Shown piece after piece: positions 11,648 through 20,850 of a stretch of DNA of 64,000 nt. The stretch is taken from contig CM053156.1 in the NCBI GenBank assembly GCA_028571685.1, positions 88,911,049 through 88,975,048 on the forward strand, given 5' to 3'. Each line of letters begins with the position of its first letter. Position 1 is the stretch's first letter. The notes beneath the pieces were generated by a model that was not told the DNA's origin, ran no database searches, and saw only the letters and a program-made list of their open reading frames with translations. A program made the position numbers and the translations under genes. The stretch is from Heterohyrax brucei (Eukaryota > Chordata > Mammalia > Hyracoidea > Procaviidae).

Positions 11648-11860
11648 CAAAGAGCCTTAGAGGCGCAGAGTAAGTGCTCAGCTGCTAACAGAAAGGTTGG
11701 CAGTTTAAACCCACCACCCACTCCATGGGTGAAAGACATGGCAGCCTGTTTCTGTAAAGATTCACAGCCCTGGAAGCCCTGTATGGACATTCTACTCTGT
11801 ACCGTAGGTTGTTATGAGCCATAACGAATTTGGTGGCAATGAGTCTGGTTGAGGGAGGGG
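11648..11860 (+). repeat. AfroSINE-like SINE inserted in RTE
   Basis: Forward copy. A tRNA-like head (gcgcagagtaagtgctcagctgctaac near 11,662) is followed by 'ggttggcagtttaaaccc', the long-subtype middle (gcctgtttctgtaaagat) and the tail (gttatgagccataacgaatttggtggcaatg). RTE resumes immediately after it. Confidence 0.85.
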
Positions 11861-11911
11861 GGCTTTCACGAGCATTGATTGTGGATTATTGTAAAATGAA
11901 ATCTGACATGC

Positions 11912-12655
11912 AGTTATTTGGAACTGATATGATCCCTTGGTGGCTTGTTTTCAAATGTTATTCAGGTGAATCCAGAACAGCCACTGTCTAGGTCTATTCT
12001 CCCCATTATTCTTCTGAGTACACAACCCAGCACCTTACGTACATGTTGCAGGATTTCTCCACTCAGTGTAGTGGAAACACAAACTATTTATGGGTCTGTG
12101 TGAGCCTCTGGACTATTCCCTAATGGCGTTCTGAGTTTCTGCCCCCTAGCCTGGGTAGTTTTCTCACATGTGTGCAGGCCAACGAGCTCTCAGCTAGTTG
12201 GATGTGTGTGGCCTCTCTGAAAGTCTCCAGTGGGCTCGCATCCTCTCTCTGTCTCCAGGTGTCCCTTTTCTAGAACTCTACTCTGCACATCACAGCCATC
12301 TGGCCTCCACAGACTCGGACCCCATCTCCTCTGGTTGGTGAGGCTCCTGTGTGCTATTTAGACACCCTTCCCTCTGCTGTGGCCCAGAAAGTCTCTGCAG
12401 GCAGTGAGGTGGGTCACTTGCAGGGCTGACTTTTTCTCTTCTTTCAAGAGTTACTATTCTGCTGTGTCTGTTGTCCAGCAGCTGGTAACTATTCTTTCAT
12501 ATAGTGTCTTTGGTTTTCTAGTTGTTTCAAAAGGGAAGTTAGATCCATTTCCTGTTATTTCTTTGTAAGGAAAAGAGGAAGTCCTTCCATTTTTGTCTGT
12601 CAAAATTAGAAAAAAATCATGTGCCTACTTAGCCTATCATGTTTTTTTCTTGATT
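11912..12655. other. Unassigned sequence
   Basis: No repeat family or gene feature recognised. Moderately pyrimidine-rich, without an open frame of note. Confidence 0.3.
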
Positions 12656-12659
12656 GTCT

Positions 12660-13112
12660 ATAACTGGGGTTGTCTTAGGCTGAATTCTCTAGAGAAGCAA
12701 ACCAGTTGCAGAGACTGGTGAACAAAAGATTGGCAGGTCAAACAGCAGGGTTATGGGTCACTGTTTTCTGTGACCAACAAAAGCATAGGTGAACTACTAG
12801 CTCAAGTCCCAAGAACCAAAGGTCAGACGAGCAGGTGCTAGCTGCAGGATCCAGAGTGAGCTAAAGCCTGTAAGCCTGGCCAGAATATCCCCTTATGCTG
12901 GATGAGGCCACATACCCAAGGAAACTTCTTTCCAACTGATTGGCTATTTATAGTAGATCCTGTCATGGAGGTGATCATGAGATAACATGAGATAACACAT
13001 CTCATCATGCAAGTGATCACATCATCATGTAACAGCCAAACTAAAGCATAACTGCCAAACCACTGGGAATCAGGAGGAACCCAATGTGGCACGCAGCCTT
13101 AACCGTCACAGC
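12660..13112 (+). repeat. Interspersed repeat 'B', copy 2
   Basis: Starts 'ggctgaattctctagagaagcaaacc' and passes through 'gtcccaagaaccaaaggtcaga', 'ggatccagagtgagc', 'tgattggctatttatag' and 'gccaaaccactgggaatca' to a final 'ttaaccgtcaca'. Near-duplicate gagataaca units lie at 12,979-12,997. The structure is like a widely dispersed mammalian noncoding repeat whose formal name I cannot give. Confidence 0.65.
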
Positions 13113-13340
13113 GGTGCTACGATTTGGCTAGTAGCAGTGGGTGGTTAATATCTGCAGAGAAAATAAAGCTTGACAAATTGACAGGACAGGATACTGGTTA
13201 GACTTTTGGGATTCAATTTTTATTTCAAGTCTTTTAAAATTAGTTCAACGAAGTATCACATGTCTTAAAAGTTCAGTTGTCTATCCATGAATATGGTGAC
13301 TAAACATGAATCTTTGCACTGACACCTGTGCTCTATTGAA

Positions 13341-13916
13341 TACAAGGAGTGACAATAAAGTCTGTGAATGTAATCATTCTAAGTGCCACATATCTCACTG
13401 CCAAAAATCGCTACCATCGCCTTCGAAGTTCTCCCCTTGGGAGGCTATGCATCAATGCCAGCTCCTAGTCCACCTTTCAAAGCAATTTTGACAATCTTTC
13501 TGGAATGGCAATTGTACACGGTGGCACTCTGACAAGTTTGAGAGCTTACTTGTCTAGCTGTCTGTGAGGGACTTTTTAGCCAGTAAATAAATAGCTGGAT
13601 TGGAACACCGACCTCACTCACCTGATCTCACTGTCACCCCCAGTGACTCTTTTCTTTACCTGAAGATAAAGGAAATACTGAAAGGAAGATGTTTTGATGA
13701 CATTCAGGACATCAAGGGTAAAACGAGGACAGCTCTGATGGCCATTGCAGAAGAAGAGTTCCAAAACTGCTCTGAAGGGTGGACTAGGTGCTGGCCTTGC
13801 TGCCCAGCCTCCCAAGGGGAGAACTTCAAAGGTGACCGCAGTGATGTTCACAAATGAGATGGGGAGCACTCTTTCTAGGATGAGTTCCCAAACTTAATTG
13901 TCAGACTGCACAGCTA
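13341..13916 (+). mobile_element. Mariner-family DNA transposon, fold-back form
   Basis: The two ends are inverted copies of the same terminal region, about 165-175 bp each: 13,341-13,508, and 13,742-13,916 in reverse complement. Both outer ends abut TA, which is the usual mariner target. The centre carries a decayed C-terminal piece of a mariner transposase. Ordinary mariner terminal inverted repeats are around 30 bp, so arms of this length are unusual. Inactive. Confidence 0.75.
13560..13857 (+). pseudogene. Mariner transposase C-terminal remnant
   Basis: Translation from about 13,600 shows LEHRPHSPDL, then PSD, then a run containing KEILKGRCFDDIQDI, and ends near SQGENFKGD. This follows the mariner family layout in which the SPDL..P.D segment holds the third catalytic aspartate of the D,D34D triad. 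Two or three extra residues sit between SPDL and PSD compared with the usual family. The first two catalytic aspartates and the DNA-binding domain are missing, and a stop lies upstream in the same region. It cannot encode an active transposase. Confidence 0.8.
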
Positions 13917-13921
13917 TAAAG

Positions 13922-14050
13922 ACAAACACAGACACACGCGTGCCTACACACACTCACACACGTGTGCACACACGCGCACACAGGTATATTCATATGTACA
14001 TGCGCATATGAGTAAATGTTTGTTGTGTATACATGTGTGTGTGTGTCTAC
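13922..14050. repeat. Imperfect CA/TG microsatellite
   Basis: A CA-rich run with CG interruptions at 13,922-13,982, followed by an ATG/CAT-rich spacer and a TG run at 14,030-14,047. Alternating purine-pyrimidine sequence could adopt non-B structure, although that is inference. Confidence 0.85.
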
Positions 14051-14745
14051 ACTGTGGCCCACCTCCTGACTTAGCTAGGGCAGCACTTACAGAATTAGGT
14101 ACCGAGGTGTATAAAGTTCTTGGATATATTTGCGTTCTATTACCCCTAAGACACATAAAGATATGAAAATAAAATTGTCTAAGGAAAAAATTATTTTAAT
14201 TTCTTAAAAAAAGAAGAAAAGCTCTTTTAGCAAAAGCCTACAGCATTCTTTTTTTGGCAGTCCTGAAACACAGTTATTTATGTGGCTTGTATCAACTGTC
14301 TGTTACTTCAATATTCGTAAATATTTTTTTTCTGGAACCTGAATTATGGAGATACGTTAAAGATTTTCTTTGCAAAGTTTTGCATTTAACAATACCTTTC
14401 CCACTCTTCCAATACATCTGGCTTCCACATTTCTAACTTTCCTATTCTCACAAATCATTTAGCCAATAACTGAAAAAATAAATTGATCAACAGTACTAAA
14501 GCAAACACATCAGTATTCATTTGTATGAGACATGGCACGGTATTTAACAGGCTGATGCAATTGCAAAATAAATAAACTAAAATTTTGACTTAAATTAATA
14601 GAGCATAACAATCTTCAACTTTTCCATTTCTTTCAGTTATCCAGAAATAAGCCATGAAGCAAAAAAAAAAAAAAAAAAAAAATCTTTAATTTGGAAATGT
14701 AATTCTTGAGGCAAAAGCAATTCCCCAGAAAAGTGAGGAGAACGC
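14051..14745. other. Unassigned AT-rich sequence with poly-A run
   Basis: Low CpG and AT-rich. It contains a run of 22 A at 14,661-14,682 that is not attached to any retroposon body I can recognise. Confidence 0.4.
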
Positions 14746-14870
14746 TGTTGCGAATCAGCTCTCTGTAAGCAGCCCAGGTGGAGGGGCAGCCGGCCAGCGG
14801 GATTAGACAGGCTCCGGTCGGAGCGCGGAGCCCTTATCGGGCACGTCGAGTCCGCAGAATAAACGGCGCT
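14746..14870. promoter_or_regulatory. Small CpG-dense patch
   Basis: About twelve CpGs in roughly 125 bases (gccggcc, tccggtcggagcgcgg, atcgggcacgtcgagtccg, aacggcgc) are bracketed by CpG-poor AT-rich DNA. It matches no repeat in the window. It could be an orphan CpG island, enhancer or alternative promoter. There is no TATA box or open frame to decide. Confidence 0.35.
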
Positions 14871-15764
14871 GGGCCTGCCAACTCATTTTCTGTTCTGGAA
14901 GCAACTATCACACCCCAGTGGCTCCTGGTTCTGACTGGCAAAGCCCATTAAAACTAGTGAGTAACTAGCATTTCCAAACAGCTATGCACCCCTACTTCCT
15001 GAGAGAATTTCTCTGAAAAGCTGACTTTGCAGCAAGGAATGCAAAAACCGTCATTAAAATTACCAAGCCTACTCTAGCCGGGAGTGTTCTTGTCAGCTTT
15101 GAGAACTACTAGTAGCTTCCACCTGCCCAGGTGTGTTTCAGTGTTTCTGTGAGCCAGCTCTTTGTCTCCCACTTCGGTTCATCTGGGCTCAACTTGGGCC
15201 CAAGAGTCTGAACTTCCAGCAGACACTCCAAGACACCCCTCGATGAGTCTGGGGATCAGTCTTTGGAGAACCTTATTTAAGAGGAACGCTGACTTCATCA
15301 AGATTCACCTGTGTCTCCCAATATGCAAATGAATCACCCAGGGAAAGTTTCTGCCACTCAGTCAGCAGTCAGAAGAATTGCAACTCTAAGCCCAAGAACT
15401 TTCTGGGTGAGAAGCTGTTTTCATCTGCCTGATGGCTTCATTCATCGGGCCAAGCAGTTTCCAGTTCAGCTTTTGTCTTGGCCAAAGGCACTGGCTCATG
15501 TAGTTTCAGTTGAAGATGTTTGGTTTCCAGAAGTAATTTACTCCTCACCAGCCAACCCAGCAGCAGTGGAGTTCTCTATGTCCATGGCAGCTGATCCCTT
15601 TTTGGCCTGGAATCAATAGATCTGGAAGGGAGAGTGTGATACTAAAGGCCTACAAGAGGCCTCTACTGTGTCTGATCACCGGAAAAGTCCTCATGAAAAG
15701 AGAGGGAGTGAGACCAAGAAAAAGACAGACAGGCAGAGACAGAGGGAGGCAATGCCTGTCAGCT
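14871..15764. other. Unassigned sequence with a 102-codon open frame
   Basis: An open frame on + at 15,311-15,619 has no recognised domain. It is serine/alanine/proline-containing and has no clear splice sites or upstream promoter. The rest shows no repeat signature. Single-copy DNA or an old unrecognised repeat are both possible. Confidence 0.3.
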
Positions 15765-16110
15765 GTCGTTGACAGTTCCTGGTGACGGTGCACAAGCAGC
15801 AAGCTGCTGCCTGATCCTGGGCTGTTCCTCCATCAGCTGTGGATTGGACCACCGTGATTCACAGGGTTGCCACTGACTGCCTTGCAGGCATGGATCACCA
15901 GGCTCTTTCTTCCTGGTTTGTCTGCGTCTGGAAGCCCCGCTGAGACGTGCTGAGCACCGGAGCATACCATACAAGTCTCCACTGACCGATGCGGGGTGGC
16001 TGCACGTGAGATGCCCCAGATCAGAAGGGGGCCTGGCTCTGCCGCACGGCAGGCAGGAACTCCACCACTGACGCCCTGTCGCCGCCGCCACAGAGCTATG
16101 ATGGGCAGTA
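15765..16110 (-). mobile_element. Internally deleted RTE-derived element, reverse
   Basis: The diagnostic leader blocks are present in reverse: 'ggatcaccaggctctttcttcctggtttgtctgcgtctggaagc' near 15,892 and a later decayed region. The 3'-end-like part is weak here, so the boundary at 15,765 is approximate. Confidence 0.5.
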
Positions 16111-16890
16111 ATGCCTGTCGGCTCCCCAACGTTATTTCTTGATGATGGAATATTTTGACTGCTGTGAAGTTGCAGGATTCTTTAGTGAGACACGGTCCCA
16201 GACAGATTAGGACACATTTTCATTCACTGCAGGAATTGCAAGCTGGAGACGATCAGAATTCAGGCCGTAGTCAGAAAGAGGCACAGACATTTGCAAAGAT
16301 TAATTGGTGGAGACAAGATATGCTGTTAATAGAAGTCATGTAAACGGAGATTATCAGAGTATCAATTTTCTACTCTGTTTTTGAGCTCAGCCCAAGGACA
16401 CAAGCAGGCTCCTAAAAATGAGTTTTAATAACCTTCTTTTTTTTCTTCTTGTGTTCATCTGTAGGCAAAATTTTGTAGTTTTAATAATCATTTCTGACAG
16501 TAATATGTTCCTCTAGTGTTTACACCTCCCTAATAATATATGACTATAATTACCATACCAGGAAATTTAATAAGGTGTGGAAAGTGGAATAAATATGACA
16601 TTGTCTTTTCTGAAACATATTACTTCACCCCTTTTTTGATCAGGGAGATTTTTCTCCTCTAAAGAATGAGATGCATGTGTAGAAAGGTGTAGCGGCACCT
16701 CCTCACCACTAGAGGCACTCTGCTCAATTACACTGTGTCTGTCAACAACGAGTTAGTTCCCAGTTTCCTGCCTTCCAGCTAAAACTGTTGATTCACCTTC
16801 CCCCAAGAGATTGCCAGATAAATCTTGTGACGCCGTGCATCCTTGCATATTGAGTTAATAAACATACTATTTAAGTCCACCCATTTATGT
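16111..16890. other. Unassigned sequence
   Basis: AT-leaning and without a recognised repeat. Possible single-copy DNA. Confidence 0.3.
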
Positions 16891-16892
16891 GG

Positions 16893-16980
16893 TGAAGAGC
16901 CTCCAGAAACCCTGTTCTGCTCTGTCCTACACAGTCACTGTGAGTCAGAATCAGTGACGATGGGTTCGATTTAGGGGGCT
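16893..16980 (+). repeat. SINE, 5'-truncated, forward
   Basis: The 'gaaaccctgttctgctctgtcctacacagtcactgtgagtcagaatc' body and tail are present, ending in a gatgggttcgatttag tail. Head missing. First of four same-orientation SINE pieces. Confidence 0.8.
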
Positions 16981-16986
16981 TGTTGA

Positions 16987-17187
16987 CCAAGAAGTCCTGG
17001 TGGAGCAAGGTTAAACACTTGCTGCTGGCCGAAAGGTCACCATTTCAAATGCACCAGCCAGTCTAGTGACAGGAGAGACGGGCAACCTGCTCTCACAAAG
17101 GTTACAGCCTAGGAAGCACTGTGGGGCAGTTCTGCTCAGTCACGTGGGGTCACTCCGAGTCAAAAGCAACCTGCCTGGACTCTGTAA
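16987..17187 (+). repeat. AfroSINE-like SINE, forward
   Basis: Head 'gaagtcctggtggagcaaggttaaacacttgctgctgg' is followed by 'gaaaggtcaccatttcaaatgc' and the body 'ggaagcactgtggggcagttctgctc'. The tail contains gtcactccgagtcaaaagcaacctg. Nearly complete. Confidence 0.85.
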
Positions 17188-17299
17188 GTGAGAAAGAAAG
17201 TTACATCCTTACCGGACACTGTGAGAGTGAGAGGAGAGAAGTTCTGGGTTGTCTCTAGTAAGAAGCAAGCTTTTGCCCCCTGGTAGCTGTGATAACCTC

Positions 17300-17372
17300 T
17301 TCTTTACAGTCTACGATTTAGGGCTACTGTAAGTCTGAATCAAGTACTTAGGGTTTGTTTTGGGGGTTGATT
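17300..17372 (+). repeat. SINE tail fragment, forward
   Basis: 'gatttagggctactgtaagtctgaatcaagtacttagggtttgttttggggg' is a degraded SINE body end and tail. The head is not identifiable. Confidence 0.5.
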
Positions 17373-17384
17373 TTTCTCCTACTG

Positions 17385-17605
17385 AACGAAAAGCCCTGGT
17401 GGTGCTGGGGTTGTATACTCCATTGCTGACTGAAAGATCAGGGGTTCTAACATACCAGCCACTCCGCGGCAGGAAGATGTGGTGGTCTGCTTCTATAAAT
17501 ACTTACAGTCTTAGATACCCTGTGGTGCAGGTCTATCCTGTCCTATAGAGTCACTATGAGTCAGAATCAACTCAGCGGCAACAGATAGATATGGGTAAGG
17601 GTTGG
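17385..17605 (+). repeat. AfroSINE-like SINE, forward
   Basis: Head 'aaaagccctggtggtgctgggg', 'gaaagatcaggggttctaac' in the B-box position and body 'accctgtggtgcaggtctatcctgtcc'. The tail 'gtcactatgagtcagaatcaactcagcggcaac' ends near 17,582. Confidence 0.85.
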
Positions 17606-18695
17606 AGGTAAGAGGAAGACGGGTGTTTTCTGAAAATGAGGAACAATTTTCTAATAGTAGGCGACACCCAATACTTATGTGGTCTATTCCAGGAAACAGG
17701 GATTCCATGTTAAAGGAGTTACATGGAATCATTTGCAGGAGGCGAGATGACCCCTAGGACTCTTTCCAAACTTGACATTCAGTTACTTGGAAATAATTGA
17801 CTGGAAATATCTCTGGTGGGCCAATATAGTTGACAGAAGAGTTGTGTAAAATGGAGAAAATATATTTGTATAAATGTATGTAACTTTGCATTTATATGTG
17901 TATGAAAGTATGGACACCTATAGAGACAGATATTAATGTCTACACACATGCCACCTTTTTTAATGCCTGCAACCCAAACAAAAATAAGCCCTATGAAGAA
18001 TGAATGAGCTGACATGCTATCCAATTCTGCATCTGGAACGTGCCCAGGAATCCATCACAAGCACTAGCCAGATTTCTTAAACATGGAATCATCTTTTATT
18101 CTGTTTTATGTGAAAGTTAAAAGCTAAAAGATGCATTTGCAGACCTTCAGCAACTTCTAACTGAGCTCTAAAAATTCATTGCAAGAGGTGGAAAACTCTG
18201 ATACAGGACCAGCACCGAGCCATCCAGTGCCCTGATCTTAATTTCTGAATTGGTCCTTCAGCTCAGCCCCTCATCTGTTTGCAGGAGAGACTGGAGAAAT
18301 ATGCAAGAGTAGATTTCAGCTTCCAGAGGCAGCTGAGAAATGGCAGCTGAGAAAAAAGTGAGTGAAGCCCAATTCACATGCATCATTTACTATGAAGTCA
18401 CTTCCATCCTTTCTCATCGTGAATCTTCTGTAGAGACAGAAGATTAGCATTAAAGAAGGGTGTGGTTTAGATTTCAAATTAATATGGCTGCTGAGAAGAC
18501 CCACTGGCTCTAGTTGACCCTGGAAGGTAAATTCACTGAGATCCAGGGGATCAGTGTAAGGTTTTCCCACTCGTCAGAAGGAGGCCAGGCAGGAAAGTTC
18601 AAGTGAGAGAAGACTCTTGAACAAGGTCAACAGGCACACAGGTTATTCTGCAAGATGACAGGGAAGAGTGGGTGAGGGTGCCGTTTGGTCCTAGA
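17606..18695. other. Unassigned sequence
   Basis: No recognised repeat over about 1.1 kb. AT-leaning, and the minus-strand open frames near 18,316-18,570 carry no known motif. Candidate single-copy DNA. Confidence 0.3.
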
Positions 18696-18699
18696 CTGG

Positions 18700-19078
18700 T
18701 GGGACCATCACCCCTGTCTGTCAGTGTGTCATGCTGTGGTGGCTGGCGTGTTGCTGTGCTGCCGGGAGCTATGCCACGAGGATTTCAGATACTACCAGCA
18801 GGGTCACCCAAGGTGGACAGGTTCCTGTGAAACTTCAGACTAAGAGTGGGATGAAAGATTTGGGCATTCTGCTTCTGAGAACCGGCCGACAGAAACCCTC
18901 GGGGCCCCAAAAGAACATCGTTTGATCTATCTCTGGGAGACGAGTCCCCTGTGTTGGAAGGTATTCAGAACACATGCTCATGGCAAACACGGGTTGTCTA
19001 CACAAGAAGATGGCACCAGATGGGGCAATGTTTTGTTCTGTTGAGCTGACTTGATGGCAACTTACAACAGAGAACAGA
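18700..19078 (+). mobile_element. Internally deleted RTE-derived element
   Basis: Starts with the RTE leader (gtcatgctgtggtggctggcg near 18,728, 'ctatgccacgaggatttcagatac', 'cagggtcacccaaggtgg'). It jumps near 18,990 to a short 3' end, 'ggcaatgttttgttctgttgagctgacttgatggcaacttacaacag'. The whole coding region is missing. Confidence 0.85.
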
Positions 19079-19595
19079 GTTTTGCTTGTAGCCTAAACTC
19101 TGAGGTGCAGACTTGACCGAACTCCCAGAGGGAGACCTCCTTGGAGAGACAGAGGCCCTAACAGTGGGAGAGGGTGCTTTGCTGGATCTTCAACTCTGAG
19201 TCTTGTAATCTCCGGAAGCTGAGCTATCAGTTGGATGGAGCTTTAGATAAGGGAAGCTAGGAGGTCAAGGGAACCCCTAAGAAAGTTAGTACTTGCATGG
19301 TAGGGGAGAGAGGACAACCAGCACAGCTTATCTGAGGTCTTCCACCCTGGTCTAGTTATCTTTCAGTGTTTCTCCTCGTCTTCAGAAGAGTGCTTCAGAC
19401 TGACTGGAAACATCCCGGTCACGGATGTCGTAAACCAAGGCAGCAAATACTGTACACCGCAGGGCGACCACGTCTGCTGCCTGTCACTGGAGCAGGACAC
19501 AGACGCAAGCGCGCCTTGCAGAGACAGCAGCTGTTTTACTCACCTGGCACTGGTCTGACAGAAATGCTGCAGAGTGGGCGAGAGGTAGGCTGAAA
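19079..19595. other. Unassigned sequence
   Basis: No recognised repeat. Open frame 19,366-19,593 has no motif support. Confidence 0.3.
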
Positions 19596-20090
19596 GTCCA
19601 AATTCAAGGTGTCAGCTCTAGGGCAGGGCTCTCTTTGCTGCATCTGGAGGGGGCCCCTTGTTGTCAGTCTTCCCCTGGTCTGGAAGATATTGGGAGGAGT
19701 TGACGTGGACCACACTGCAGAGTTGGGACTTGTGTCTAAAGAGGGCTTCATGCTGGTTCAAAACGGTTCACTCACGGCCGTCATGGAAGATTCTGAGGTG
19801 CAGGGACCCTGGGCCTTTCCAAAGGATGTGTCAGCTTCGGGTACAACTCCCTGGTGGGTGCGGCGCCCAGACCACTGGGCTAGCTTCTTTCCTTTCTATC
19901 TCAAGAGACCGCCTCCAGGCACACAACAGTCTTACCCTGAGAGTCCTGCCCCACTAACTCAACTGCAGCCCACCCTCCCTCGCTAAGGACTCACAACACA
20001 GAGGCCACCCCCCAATACCAGGAAACAGGGCCCAGCTAAATCGCTACACAGATTCCTCGGGGAACACAATTCAATCCATGACAGCAGCTG
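19596..20090 (+). repeat. Interspersed repeat 'A', interrupted by a 103-bp insert
   Basis: Blocks shared with 27,220-27,680 and 42,846-43,260: 'ggtgtcagctctagg', 'ttgtcagtcttcccctggtctgg', 'cagggaccctgggcctttccaaagg', 'ctatctcaagagac', 'aactcaactgc' and final 'ggggaacacaattcaatccatgac'. The element is split by 19,682-19,784, which has no counterpart in the other two copies. Confidence 0.7.
19682..19784. repeat. Inverted-duplication arm 1, inserted in repeat A
   Basis: About 91% identical over about 103 bases, in reverse complement, to 20,267-20,372. I count about nine differences, nearly all transitions. The 8-mer tggaagat occurs at 19,681-19,688 and 19,784-19,791, like a small target duplication or a microhomology at a template-switch junction. 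Confidence 0.8.
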
Positions 20091-20149
20091 GTTACACCAC
20101 TTTGCATGTGTTGCTTTCCAGAGTCTTATCAAAAATCCAGTCTTGGACA

Positions 20150-20431
20150 TCAGGCTCCTGAAGTTTTCGAAGCAGCGCAGTCAGCACCACCTTTGAGTGG
20201 GGCCCTGCCGTTCATGTCCTGTTTGGGTGAAAATCCGATGGGCAGTAGATACATGCTGCCTTTATTTATGACGGCCGTCAGTGAACCATTTTGAACCAGT
20301 ATGAAGCCCTCTTTAGACACAAGTCCCAACTCTGCAGTGTGGTCTACATCAGCTCCTCCCGACATCTCCCACCTCAGTGGCTTTCTGGCCCTGGTGGCTT
20401 CCCTGGCCACCCCATGTGTAAGGCTAAGCAT
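20150..20431. other. Sequence containing inverted-duplication arm 2
   Basis: Bases 20,267-20,372 are the reverse-complement partner of 19,682-19,784. A 93-codon minus-strand open frame covers the arm, and the first arm preserves much of the same reading on +. Neither has a recognised domain. The flanks of this arm match no family in the window, so it may be the source copy. Confidence 0.6.
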
Positions 20432-20607
20432 TCACCCTCTTTCTGCTTCAACCCTTCACCTCTCTGTCCCCTGTTCCTTCCCTTCACTTTGCTCTAATCC
20501 TGTTTTGTTTTCCTACAGAAAGACTTGCTTGTGGCCTTCCTGGCCTGACTGGGTTTCATCTTCCAGGTTCCTGCAGCCCCCTGAAGTGGTCCTACCGTGG
20601 AACCTCT

Positions 20608-20850
20608 TCTTGGCTGCCATGGAGTTGGGCCCTGACTCATGGGGACCCTGCACACAGCAGGTTCAGACCTCTGGGACACATACATAGGGTCTTCATTGGT
20701 TGAGTTTTCAGAAGCAGGTCACCAGGCCTTTCTTCCTTGTCTGTTTTAGTCTGGAAGGTCTGTTGGAGCCCATGTAGCCTATAGCTACACACACGCCTCA
20801 GAGGATGGGCAGGTGGCAGTTGTGTATATGTAGGGGGGTGGGATTGGGTA
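20608..20850 (-). mobile_element. RTE-derived element or long-subtype SINE, reverse
   Basis: 'ccatggagttgggccctgactcatggggacc' near 20,618 is the reverse tail. 'ttttcagaagcaggtcaccaggcctttcttcc' near 20,706 and 'agtctggaaggtctg' follow the internally deleted RTE family order. The outer end is decayed. Confidence 0.65.

Larger units (their letters stand above)
10757..11910 (-). mobile_element. RTE LINE 3' fragment, reverse, with two insertions
   Basis: RTE sequence occupies 10,757-10,915, 11,245-11,645 and about 11,860-11,910 in consistent reverse order. The second block contains 'aatgatgtccttctttagggactgg', 'ggcagtccatagtata' and 'tttgatttcttgactgctgcttcc'. The gaps are a roughly 325-bp unidentified segment and a forward SINE. 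No intact frame remains. Confidence 0.85.

Noticed and set aside
14661..14682. Poly-A run as the tail of a retroposed gene copy
   Set aside because: No recognisable retroposon or processed-gene body lies upstream and no flanking duplication was seen.
20150..20431. 93-codon minus-strand frame as a gene whose peptide is shared with the plus-strand frame at 19,609-19,986
   Set aside because: The shared peptide follows directly from the inverted DNA duplication, and no domain or expression signal supports coding.
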